DNA of 64,000 nt, taken from positions 14,632,001-14,696,000 of the forward strand of contig OZ176050.1 in the NCBI GenBank assembly GCA_964247055.1, read 5' to 3'. The stretch comes from Paragordius varius. Taxonomy: Eukaryota > Nematomorpha. This document shows, one piece after another, positions 38,003 through 48,211 of the stretch (the stretch's first letter is position 1; each line of letters opens with the position of its first letter). The notes below the pieces were generated by a model, which made no database searches, was not told the origin of the DNA, and saw only the letters and a program-made list of their open reading frames with translations. Made by a program: the position numbers and the translations under genes.

Positions 38003-38052
38003 AACACACACAATTTATTTTTAGGGTGAATTTGAATTGTTCAAGGGTATAT
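38003..38052 (+). repeat. Short tandem-repeat element, single-unit copy
   Basis: Constant left flank (cgaaaacacacacaatttat) followed by one gggtgaatttgaattgttcaa unit. It lies 33 bp right of MITE copy A. Confidence 0.6.
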
Positions 38053-38160
38053 GATTTTTAAATTGTATAAATAGTTATAAAGTTACGAAAGTCTATTTTG
38101 GAATAAAACGGTTCAACTTACAAAAAAGTTCATTAATTAAAAATAAATATTTATTTTTAG

Positions 38161-38916
38161 ATGGCTTGAAAGTGATGTTTTTAGGAAAATCTATCGCGGA
38201 AATCAAGATACAGGTATGCTTTATATATGAAATACATAACAAAAGCACTCTCTACAACGATTTACAAAATATTTAACCAAAAAAATTGTTAAAGCGCAAT
38301 CATGTATTAGTTTGGACATTTTTATTTGGTTTTAATCTAAAACAACTTTTTTAAATGCTTACAATATAGTCATCCCCATCAGTTTTTTGGACAAAGATTA
38401 TTATGATAAAGCAAGTCCCAGGTAGGTAACTTAAAAATTATAACAAATGGGCACAAATGTGTCCACATTTATTATTTGTAAAACTACTTTTTATTTTAGA
38501 TTCATAAATATGGCGGGTATTGGCATCGAAATTTTGAAGGAATGGACCTTTATTGAACAATGTATGTAATATATATAATTGTGATAAATATTTAAATTGA
38601 TCGATTTGTATATAAATGGAATCACTTCTTACAAATCATATATTTTTTAGCTTGTTCTACCGAGGTAATTAATTTTATATGGTATTTCTTTTTCATCACA
38701 TTATTTAGATCCGTATACTGCGACAAGACCGCAATTTCCAAGCTTTTAAGTTGGCGGTGATGGTATGTAGCTAGCTATATTTTTTAAATTTACAATTAGT
38801 ATTAATATTTAATATATCTAATATAATACCTATAAAAATATCTTTTTAATGACATTATTTATTTAATTCAGAAACTGGCTGATATTGTTTTTACGAGAGT
38901 ATTGTCACAATACTAG
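38161..38916 (+). CDS. 3' part of a spliced gene (six exons); distant cyclic-nucleotide phosphodiesterase resemblance
   Basis: Exons 38161-38213, 38370-38421, 38500-38561, 38651-38664, 38709-38762 and 38872-38916 are joined by five GT-AG introns of 44-156 nt. Phases match at every joint, and the frame ends at TAG. The roughly 92-residue C-terminus has WLESDVFRK, IPISFLDKDYYDKAS, INMAGIGIEILKEW and ends FTRVLSQY. The order (Trp, then hydrophobic-Pro-x-Ser-x-x-Asp-basic, then an amphipathic helix) recalls the C-terminal helices of PDEase domains (GLPxxPFMDRD...). The usual invariant glutamine is not obvious, so this is a hint only. The upstream exons with the metal-binding histidines were not found. 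That this is a real gene is well supported by phase; its name is not. Confidence 0.55.
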
Positions 38917-39050
38917 TATATGATATACCCTCAAATGCCAATAATTTCACGTTTTAAAAAAAGAAGTGAACACTATTTAACAACATCCTAAAGTAGCCCG
39001 GTCATTTGCTGTATTAAGTGCAAAAATTTAAGAAAGATAGAACATATTAG

Positions 39051-40392
39051 TTTAGAGTAATAAATTGTAATTATCGCGATGGCGATATTTACATGATGGA
39101 AATAAGCGGCGCAAAACTACTGAATCTACTTTTTTAATTATATTAATTAGTTTTCTTGATTTTTTGCAAAAAAAACATTTTCTAGTTCTGTCTATCTATT
39201 TCTAGATATTTGAACGAAAACGAGAGGGGAAGTTGATAACTAAAATATCATTAAAGCCCCAGCTATGTTTAGGACCAAGCCTTCTGCACCAATTTTATAT
39301 TAAATAATTCGCTCTCACCCATTTTTCACTATTTGACTGAATTAAGCTATTTTTAGATGCTATAAAGATAAAAAGTGATGTTGTATCTTAGAAATAATAT
39401 AAATAAGTTAATATGCATCATAATGGCAATATTCAATAGAACTCCACCTGTATTCTTTTTTTAAAGTTCTCTGTTGACACAATAAGTTATGGCAAGCGTA
39501 ATTGGATTATTTGTTCTCAACTTAATTTAATCAATTTAATCTGGGTTGACCGACCCTATTTGTTCAATTGACGGTCTTACACCCTATAAACGAATGTAAA
39601 GAAGGTTATTCCATGCCGCATTTTCAATCTAGTATCTGAATGTTCACAAATACCTCATTTTCTTTTAAATCAGGAAAAATTATATAGGCGGTTTTAACTA
39701 TTGCATGCAAAAGGTGACCTTAAAAGTATTGTTGGTCTTTAGCAAAATAAAACATCTCTATCAAATTAGAAATATGTAAATTATCAATGTCCTTATTATG
39801 CAGAAATTGTCGATAAAACCACTCTTGAAATATATTTTAAAAGTTAAATTAAAGCAGTGGTAGGCAACGAAAATTTTAAAGGGCCAAAAAAAATTTTTTG
39901 TTCCAGGACTTGGGACCATACAATATCTATAATAATTTCATAGCTTTTTGATACATTTGCAACAATATATACTTCAAAATGGATTAAAGTTTATTCAAAA
40001 ATTCAGGGGCATAAAAAACATATATGTGCCGCATTCTATCCATTGGACACCGGGTTTTTGAGTATCAATGATTTAGACGACAAAGAGAAAGAAAGTTGTT
40101 TAAAGGATATGCAGCGTTTTTTGCCAGTTATTGAATGTGACACATAGATGAAATATTTTCAAAATTAGTATTATAGAATAATTTTTTAAATCAATAATGA
40201 ATTTAGATTCTGAATGAAACGTTCAATTATTTGCCACCACATGAACTGCAACAAATATACTATTGGTTCTTTGTCAAAGCCGGACAAGTATTTTATCATT
40301 TAGTTTCTATTGTGTATGATTTTGTATTTTTATCTGCGTTAAATATCGGGCCCAAGTATTTTTATAAACTATATAACAATGATAGGAAATAA
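39051..40392 (+). CDS. Run of four exon-like open segments, unrecognised
   Basis: Four segments each follow an AG acceptor and are open in the frame starting right after it: 39051-39137 (YRDGDIYMMEISGAKLL), 39206-39307 (REGKLITKISLKPQLCLG), 39944-40147 (67 codons, with CAAFYPLDTGFLSINDLDDK) and 40207-40392 (61 codons, starting ILNETFNYLPPHELQQIYYW). Their composition is protein-like. The last has a donor (gtattt) after codon 27. The first two lack a GT donor before their stop; a GC donor after ISG (39107) would join them in phase. They may be one gene with non-standard donors or a decaying gene. The third segment starts 54 bp after a hAT-like end and could be transposon-derived. Confidence 0.3.
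39855..39890 (+). mobile_element. hAT-like transposon end
   Basis: The sequence cagtggtaggcaacg, with gggcc 15 bases further on, has the look of hAT inverted ends (CAGTGGTNGGCAAC...). No matching reverse-complement end was found nearby, so this is a lone or decayed terminus. Confidence 0.35.
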
Positions 40393-41565
40393 CAGAATTA
40401 ACATGTGTTTTTGGTTTTGACCCCCTACAAGTGATAATAGAATGTTAAATACACTTTTGTGGTAAATCCATATTAGAAAATAGCAAAATCTCAATTAGTA
40501 TTACCTTTTTACTTTTTAAAGTTTACCCATTGGGATGGTTATATATATCCCAGAATTTAATTTTTAAACAAACTAATTCTAAAGTTATATTGTTCTCAAT
40601 TAGAAAAAAGCTTATTTCTTTAGTTTCTCACTTTTAAAGTCTAAAAAACACATAATTTATTTTAGGGTGAATTATTGTTCAAGTGTGAATTTGAATAAAT
40701 GGTATAAAAAATTAAACCTAGACAAATTTATGCTGTAATGCGAAATGATATAAACTATTAAACTTACAATCAAATCGAATATATATGCAGATCCAATTAA
40801 ACAGGATGCCTTTAATAACTCACAAGGGATTTTATCTAACAAAAATTTTTGGACAGTTATGATTTTAATAAATATTAGTTTTAAATTTTGCAAACTATTT
40901 TTTGATTGTGATTTGATGTGGTTTTGTCTGACGAATATTTCAATTTTTTTAACACTTTACAGTTGAGATGTATTACACATGCCAACAATTATCACAGAAC
41001 ACCAAGCTATATGAATCACTTTAGGTATATTTTCCTACAGCCCATTATTATCTTATTAATATATTAAATTTAATTGATTATCAATACTAGATATTATTAT
41101 ACTTGTTCTTCGTATCTAAAAATGATTGAAATCATTTTCAATAAAGGGTTGATATTAAAAGAAAATAATATCTACACCTAAAATCAATAAGTTTGCCAAA
41201 ATTTATTAATATAAATTTTAAGTAATAAGATTTTTGTTTCCCGTTTAATTTCTTTCGTTATAAATTAATTTTGAAAATAATTAAAGAATTGGATTGATCA
41301 TATTAGATATATGAAAGAATATTCGGATGCTTTCAATTGTAACGAGTCTCTTTATTATAACTTTGAATTTAATTCAACTAATCACTGTCTCGAATACATA
41401 CGCGTATAACATTAACAATTTAACATTGAGGTGATGGGCTAAATTACTATTCAACACCATTTTTTGATATTTTATACCCCTCGGTTTTTTATGTCAAAAA
41501 TTATTTTCCAAATGATTAATAAATGAAATGATCATATTACTGTTTTAATAACATTTTGCCTGCCT
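40393..41565. other. AT-rich stretch with one short tandem-repeat element
   Basis: Holds a member of the gaatttgaattgttc repeat family at 40645-40700 and otherwise A/T-rich sequence. The minus-strand 73-codon frame at 40672-40893 overlaps that element and lacks splice support. Confidence 0.4.
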
Positions 41566-41756
41566 TACAGTATGAGTAAGTAAGTATAGATTGTTAGAAA
41601 GTTATTAATAATTGCCAAATAGGAAATACAACAAAGGGGGTAGTATTATTGGCTAATAATAGTAAAAAATACTAGCCAATAATATTGCCCTTTGTTGTAT
41701 CTACTATTTGGCAATAATTGATAACTTTCTAGCAATATATAATTGCTTATACTGTA
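41566..41756. mobile_element. Palindromic MITE (family 2)
   Basis: A 191-bp element whose halves are inverted copies of about 75 bp. Left half: tacagtatgagtaag, then agaaagttattaataattgc and caacaaagg. Right half: the complements, ending aattgcttatactgta. It is bounded by TA on both sides. The CAGT ends and TA target suggest a Tc1/mariner-type MITE unrelated in sequence to family 1. Only one copy is seen. Confidence 0.75.
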
Positions 41757-41810
41757 ATTTAAATTAAATAACTTGAATGCACATAAAATTAATTTTCTTT
41801 TAAATATACT

Positions 41811-41889
41811 CTAATAACTAGCATTGGGTTCATCCACATAATTTTCATATGCAGAGTGCGCTATTGATATTGTATCCATTGAGCTGTAG
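41811..41889 (-). CDS. Terminal-exon-like segment, unrecognised
   Basis: On the minus strand, cttttag is followed by one base completing a codon and then 25 open codons to TAG (ISIAHSAYENYVDEPNASY at the end). The composition is coding-like and polar, like a cytoplasmic tail. It lies 230 bases downstream of the reductase stop codon. It may be an alternative last exon of that gene or belong to an unseen gene. No linked donor was found. Confidence 0.25.
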
Positions 41890-42118
41890 CTAAAAGGTTC
41901 TAACAATTTTATAATCTTTTAAATATATCATTAAAAAAATAAAAAAATTCAAAACTTGATAACAATTTTTAAAATATTATATGACCTATCTCATGGGATC
42001 ATCCACCATTCAAATGTATATATAATGTAATAATTTTATTACAAGTGTGATATGTATACAAACACACACATATTGATTCATATATTATGCTACTGCACTG
42101 TTTCCAATCATCTTATTA

Positions 42119-45100
42119 TTATAAGACAAATGGAATGATAGCTTTACGCGAAGCGACAGAGAGTAGGCCAAACTTGGCCCGAGCCCAATCTCTTTGCATG
42201 AGGGCAGTACAGATCTGATTCGTTATAACGAATATCAGTGTAAACCACCAAGCCTGACTGTACCTAAAAAATAAAATGGTAGATTTGACAGGCCAATATG
42301 GTGCTTGAGACGCTATAATAATTAGCGAAATAGCTAAATAAATCCCAATCTCACAGGTGTAATGTGGACAACTAACCCATCTAAACAAAAATTTGTGTGG
42401 GGGCATTTCATAAACTTTGGCATTTGTGATACGACCTATAAAACGTTAAAAAATTTACATAAATTCATAGATAACATTATATAAATTAAAACCAGGAGAG
42501 CGGATTATGCTCTGCAAAATTGTCTATAGTGTCTTATAACACAACCATTTATTATACAATATGACTTTTTCATCCTACTCTAAAGGGAATATCATGAAGA
42601 AGTGTGTTTTATTGGGACAGAGTTTTGCATTATCGTTGGAGAACAAAGTAGTCGAAAACAATTACAATAATGTATAAACTATGAGCTCATTTCCAAACTG
42701 ATTTTTAAATAATCACAATCACATATTATAACATTTTATGACTTTTTTCCTCTTTTTCCGTGATGACATATTAGGGTAGTTTAATATCCCAAAATCAAAA
42801 CTTGTAAATAAACACTACTAATTTATTTTAGTTAAAATTTATTTATCAAACATTGTTCTCTTGGAATTATATAAACTTATATTTTATTGAGTTTTGTGAC
42901 TTCTAGAGTTACAAAAATTGGGACAATTCCAAAATACGATTAAAGCGAACAGCGGATATTAAAATCATATATGTAAACTCTAGCTTTTTCAAACTAATTA
43001 TTAACATTTTCTAACCATAATATGCATTTATTTGCCTGTTGCAGTAGCGATTTAAAAAATAATGGATGGTGAAAAAGTCTGAGGTGTGAATTATTTTATA
43101 ATTTTACATTTTTTAAGAAAAGTTTTCTTGTATAATGGGATGAAAGCATATTTTAAAATTCGGCTTTATACCATAAATACCTTTTCATATTCTTCTTGGA
43201 TATAAAACTAAGATCCAAAGGTCATAAAGCGTTAAAGGTATCCAATATTCCAACAATAAATTTTTATAACACAATCACATTTATCATAATGTTATTAGAC
43301 AAAACCAAAAAACCTACCCTGAGAATTGGTTCTAATACCAGCCAATATTTGATGACATTTATATTGTGCCCAATTGCAGGCCAAGAATAAGACAATGCCA
43401 ATAAAGATTACAGGATTTTGCTTGCAAATTAATGGCAAATTTATTATTTGTATTTGAGGTAAGCGCACTATATCACCATGGTTAGTATAACGGGAATCAT
43501 TGAAAAACGGTGCCATAGTTAACAAAGTTAAACCTAAAAAAATTGATTTATACGGACAAAACGTAAAATGATAAAGACAAATATTTTTTTCAAAAGACAA
43601 CCCCATATTTTATTAATCTTATTTTTTTAAATATAAATCATTGTTTAAAATAGCAAAGTGTAAAATTGATTAACATATTGGTAAACCAATCATTTATGTA
43701 TTTGACGAATATATTGGATAATTTTTAAAGGATAAAATTAGGTTTAAAAAAGTATGATCGTCTTTTGAAAAAATTTGTCTTTAATTTTTACGTTTTGTCC
43801 ATATATAGTTTCAATTTTTACTGTAATGCAAAGAAAACATTTAAAAAAATTCAAAAGTATTTTATAAAACATTCCAGGGTGTCAACAACACATTGCCCTG
43901 CGCGTTTTTTGTAGAAAAAAAATAAACATACTATCACAATTCTACCTCATATTTAAATTTAAATGCTAAAATAACCATCATTTATTTAACAAAATTTTCA
44001 ATTAATTATACATTGGTCAAATTTCGTATCACCATTAATTGTTCGATCAAGAATTAAATATACCATTTACAATTCAAATTTACCCTTGAACAATTCAAAT
44101 TCACCTTAAAAATAAATTCTGTATTTCCGGGATAATATAACTCATCATTATTATGAAATATATTTATTATTTTTTCAGCATTATTAAATTAATTTTAAAC
44201 TGAATTTCATATTTTAAAAATATGATAAAATAAAGCTATTTTTTAACCTAAAAAACACATAATTTATTTTAGGGTGAATTATAATTGTTCAAGAGTGTTG
44301 AATTGTTTGAGGGTGAATAAGAATTTTAAATAATATCACAATTTTATCCGTTTTGAATTAGCATCAATTATTAAGAATAAAATAGGCTGTTTTTGACAAT
44401 TATTAATACTAAATTGGTGGTGTAATAAGTAATAATATTGTGTTCTTATATTTTATTAATCTTTTTTTTATTTAAAAATATATTTATAAATGCCCAGGCC
44501 AAGTATTTTATAAAAATTTGTCAAAAATGCTGTCCGTAAATATATAGGAATTGGGTATATCAGCATTATAACATAAATTTTACTCGAAAACGTGTAATTA
44601 CATAAAGATTTAATATAAAAATTACAGAAATGATATCGATTTAAGGGCATATAAATCTATGCACAACTTAAATCGCACCTTATTTCGAAAAGAAAAAAAT
44701 CATATTTAATATTAATTAATTTTTTGCCTCCTAAATCATATGATATGAAAAATTAAAAATAATATATATATATATATATATATAGTAAAAATTGAAATCA
44801 ACATTAAATTTTTTTTTAAACGCAATTATATTTTTTGAATCTTGAATTATAAATATAAATGATTGTTTTAAACTGCAAATAATAAAATAGACATGCAAAT
44901 TGGTAGCACAATCAATTATGTAGTTTACGGTTGTAATTAAATATTTTATATAGCAAAAATTAAGGTTTTCAAAAAGTAGGGTGGTCTTTTGATAAAAATA
45001 TTTGTTTTTATATTTTTACGTTTCGTCTGTATAATTTCAGTTTTTACTGTATTTATAATTTTATAGCTGTTTTATAGTGTGTCCACCCTTTAAAGAGTAA

Positions 45101-45688
45101 AAATAAATATTTTGACATGATTTACAAACCTAAAACAATGTAATAGGTACATCCCAAAATGAGATGCAAAACATTAACTTTGGATTTTGGTGAAAATATG
45201 TGAACATACAGACATTCATACAATCTACGGGCCGTGTGAAATATAAATAATCCACAAATTAGCATGCAAATAGTGCATTGAGTATCTATGAATTAAACAA
45301 GCATTACTTATAAAATCAATATCAAATGTTTGAGAATTTTGAGCCGATAAATGTTTTAGCATCGTTGATAAAGGATTTAGGGCATATTTATTACGTTTAC
45401 AATAGAGTTGAAACATTTTAATTTCGATATAGGTAAACCATAATACTGCAATCAGATAAAATACATAAAACAATCTAGAAAATTATTTATGTTTTAAACT
45501 TTTTGGGGTATACAAACCACTGATAATCTTTGACGGGTCTGCTACCTTGTACAAACCGGGATTTACCATAAAAATATATGTTTGATAAGAACCACTTAAT
45601 AGAGGAAGATTTGGAAAAGCGATTGAAACATTCTAATAACAAAACAATTATGGTAAGACTAATCCAATAAAAATTAATGATTGAAAAA
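42119..45688 (-). CDS. TECR: Trans-2-enoyl-CoA reductase, C-terminal two thirds
   Basis: The family catalyses the last reduction in very-long-chain fatty-acid elongation in the ER membrane. Three exons were found in order: 45567-45688, 43318-43533 and 42119-42435 (stop TAA), with phases 1 and 1 at the joints. They show LLECFNRFSKSSS, NDSRYTNHGD, then SQGRITNAKVYE, FLFRWVSCPHYTCEIG and the C-terminal AIIPFVL. These match the family order ending in VSCPNYTYEVG and PIIPFLL. The second Tyr of that motif is Cys here. Compared with animal TECR there are about 16 and 19 extra residues inside the last two exons. In-frame GT-AG segments of 48 nt (after GDI) and 36 nt (after PYWP) could be introns that restore normal length. 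The ubiquitin-like N-terminus and first helices (about 100 residues) were not found. Confidence 0.65.
43534..43825. mobile_element. MITE family 1, copy B, abutting a TECR exon
   Basis: Full-length member (292 bp) with both inverted ends (right end tttcaatttttactgta). Its left end touches the 5' boundary of TECR exon 43318-43533. On the minus strand the acceptor tcaatttttttag is made of the MITE terminus itself. Confidence 0.75.
44052..44141 (-). repeat. Short tandem-repeat element, reverse orientation
   Basis: Reads ataccatttacaattcaaat then tacccttgaacaattcaaat, the reverse of the family at 37022, with about two units. It lies in the large TECR intron. Confidence 0.65.
44245..44320 (+). repeat. 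Short tandem-repeat element copy
   Basis: Left flank aaaaaacacataatttattt and about two degenerate units (gtgttgaattgtttgagg). In the same intron as the reverse copy 100 bases away. Confidence 0.6.
44760..44784. repeat. (TA)n microsatellite
   Basis: Alternating TA for about 25 bases, directly against MITE copy C, as expected for a TA-targeting element. Confidence 0.85.
44783..45051. mobile_element. MITE family 1, copy C
   Basis: Left end tatagtaaaaattgaaatca with a decayed inner TIR; good right end (tttttacgtttcgtctgtat ... tttttactgta). It lies in the large TECR intron. Confidence 0.65.
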
Positions 45689-46839
45689 CTAAAAAGCATG
45701 TTAAGCCATATGCTTAAGTAATAATATGAAATTGAATCTGTTTAAGCACTTCATTGACACTTCATTGTTTGTATGCGGTGACATTTAGGGGTATTTTTCT
45801 TCCCCACAGCTTAAAAAAACAACTTATAAGTTGTTTTGATTAAATCAGTTATTAAATCCCTTTCCCTGTAATTAATAAAACACTTTTTTACAGTTATTAA
45901 TTTTCAGGAACTAACATGGTAAAACGGGATTAACACTTGGATACAACACATTCATTTTAGTCCTTCAATTCAAATTGGGGTTATTAAATACCCCAGGTCT
46001 ATTTCAATTTAAATTTTTTAAAAAATATGGAAGGAATCGAAACGATGGCAAAATTTTGCACTTATATAACATTAAAACACCGAAATATACAAAAAACTTT
46101 ATTCAAGAACACTTGATATTACTTATTTTAAGCTGAAACCGAAAGGTAAAATTTCGTCAACGTGACATGTATGAAATTATAAAATCAAAAATCAATACAA
46201 AATAAACCGTTCTTTCTAATTCTATAGATGTTAGATGTAATTTAAATAGAAAATTAGCTATAATATTACCCTTAAAATTAAATGAAGACGATATTTTGCA
46301 AAAATTTTGTATAATAAAAATGGCGTCGAAGTAGTTTGACATGGAACTTTTTAGACTGTTTCTTTCAGTAGTTTCTTAAAAATATTAATTTAAATTTAGT
46401 CTGGGGTATACCCCAATATGAATCGAAGTGTTAAAATAAATAGCCTAAGAATTAATAAATAAAAAAATGTTGGTGTTTGTTTTTAATTAGCAAGTTTTTC
46501 AAATTTAGTTAAGCCATATTATTATACATTTATTTGGCTGTTGCTTTTAAGTAACAGTAAATTTTTCAATTTTTTGCGCCTTAAGAGCTAAAAAATCATG
46601 TTTTTGAATTTGACCCAATGCTAAAAATATTTTTTAAGATATTTAAATTTTAATTCGCCCTGTATAAATACACGAAGTGTACACGTGTATGATAATTTTT
46701 GAGGGAAACGATAAAGATTAAGTATATATTAATTTAAATTTTTGAGTATCATTTAATAACACCGCGCGTAAATTAAGTATAAAAAATATCCTGATAATAT
46801 ATTATGCAGAATAAAATTAGAATCTTATGGTGCTTTTAG
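45689..46839. other. Region expected to hold TECR 5' exons; none recognised
   Basis: AT-rich. An acceptor-like segment near 45877 (minus) is open for a few codons only. A perfect 22-bp palindrome (aaaacaacttataagttgtttt) lies at 45816-45837. No N-terminal TECR exon could be linked. Confidence 0.35.
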
Positions 46840-47691
46840 TTTATTACACTTTTCTATAAATCAAAAAGAATTTGCACACATTATGTGAAACAAAAATTTT
46901 ATGGTGAAGTCCTTCTTTCCAAAATTTTTGTAGCAAATATTTTGATAGTCTTTAGTTGTTTGCCAAAACTCTTGCGCTAAAAATTTATAAAATAGACTGC
47001 GTTTTGAATCAGGTAAAAAAGCTAATGAAATATATATATTCTGAAAGGAATATGTATCAGTATCATAGTGCTTTTGATTTTTGAAACTTTTTTCAATTTT
47101 TTAAGTAGCTCCATATCATAAAATGGCAAAATTTGTGAACATTTTTTTAATAATGCTTCAGTCCAAAAAATAATTAATAAATATCATAAACTACTTATAA
47201 AAAGCAAAACATTTTTTTAAATCAGGGCTCCAAAAGTCCCAAGAGCGAAAATCTTTCCATATATGGACTTTCCACAAAAGAAATAACTTACTCAAATGAC
47301 TCATAACAGCCAAAAGAAAATCATAATGATAATTTTGATACATTTTCCAAACATATTATATATAAATCTATATCATCTGGTTTTGTTGTGGACGCTGTTT
47401 ATATGGATTATGACATAAAAAATCTTTTTCAAGAAATGCCTAATGGATTATGACATAAAAAATCTTTTTCAAGAAATGGCTATTTTGGTAAAAAACCTAA
47501 TCTTTAGCAAATTATGCATTTGTATTTCGGGGCATGATAAATATATGATAACTCAGATTGAAAAACTCTTTGCCTATAAATACTTCAATGACGCTAATTT
47601 TGATCAGCGAAAATTTTGGATAAATATGAGCTTGAATTGTATTTTATTTTGTGGAAATACATTTTTAAAAAAATTTGCTAATAAACAATAA
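46840..47691 (+). pseudogene. Spliced, coding-like gene with interrupted frame, unrecognised
   Basis: Exons 46840-46929 (30 codons, ending VLLSKIF), 46956-47012 (19 codons, LFAKTLALKIYKIDCVLNQ) and a last exon from 47226 join at phase 0 through a 26-nt and a 213-nt GT-AG intron. The last exon is open for 26 codons (GSKSPKSENLSIYGLSTKEI at its start) to TAA at 47304. The same frame then continues open and protein-like for over 40 codons, is shifted by a 40-bp tandem duplication at 47403-47482, and ends at 47689 after FLKKFANKQ. Either the gene ends at 47306 or it is a decaying gene with one nonsense codon and one duplication. No family recognised. Upstream exons not found. Confidence 0.4.
47403..47482 (+). 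repeat. 40-bp exact tandem duplication
   Basis: The block atggattatgacataaaaaa... of 40 bp occurs twice in a row with no visible difference over its first 36 bases, so it is young. As 40 is not a multiple of three it shifts the reading frame of the overlapping gene-like sequence. Confidence 0.9.
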
Positions 47692-48164
47692 TCAAAATTC
47701 CATCGTTATACATAAGTGTCTTTAAATAACCCTTAACAGTGTTACCATTTTATGCTGCAAAATGTCGTAAAATATGCTCCTCATAATAACTCAAATGATT
47801 TTTTATAGCATATTTTAAAATTCCTATCGCAGATTCTCGATATTTTTGCGTTAATTTTAAAATAGTTGATTTTGGAAGAGGCCAAAATTAGTGACATTTG
47901 TACTTACCATCAATAGATATAAATTTTATTAAAAAGTCCATTTTTAAATATAATTGATATGTAATAATGATAATTTTTGGAAAAGGAATTAAGACCAAAT
48001 TTTATTTAGCATTAGTATTTCCGAAGTTTTTATCGATTAGCAACAATATTTTTTTGCGTTGGGTTTAAAACCCGTAATATAATGATAATCGAAATTTAAA
48101 TAGAAAATTAATTGAAAGATATTATATAAACAGAAATTACAAACGATATGTGAAAACATTCGTC
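47692..48164. other. AT-rich stretch without recognised features
   Basis: No phase-linked exons, transposon ends or hairpins were found between the gene-like segment and the hammerhead remnant. Confidence 0.4.
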
Positions 48165-48211
48165 AATAGTAATCGCGGACTAGTTTCGTGCTTGTAAGCC
48201 CTCATGTAGCA
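48165..48211 (-). ncRNA. Decayed hammerhead ribozyme copy
   Basis: The minus strand reads acaagcacgaaactagtccg then cgattactattgacga, matching the GAAA core, palindromic CTAG, cleavage GTC and distal stem I of the two intact hammerheads near 53.5 kb. The CTGATGA side has decayed to ctacatgagg. The flank caaacgatatgtgaaaac is also shared, so this is a solo, broken copy of the same repeat. Confidence 0.6.

Noticed and set aside
43196-43390. 64-codon plus-strand frame
   Set aside because: It lies opposite the conserved TECR exon and its intron; a shadow of the real gene.
44602-44656. TECR-like exon (IYMPLNRYHF) on the minus strand with matching phase
   Set aside because: The exon at 45567-45688 already covers this part of the protein (RFSKSSS...YFYG) and joins 43318-43533 in phase; a second version is redundant and weaker.
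45225-45473. 82-codon minus-strand frame with LIHRYS resembling the TECR VHRFS motif
   Set aside because: No donor in a usable phase follows it, and the real motif is better placed in the exon at 45567-45688.
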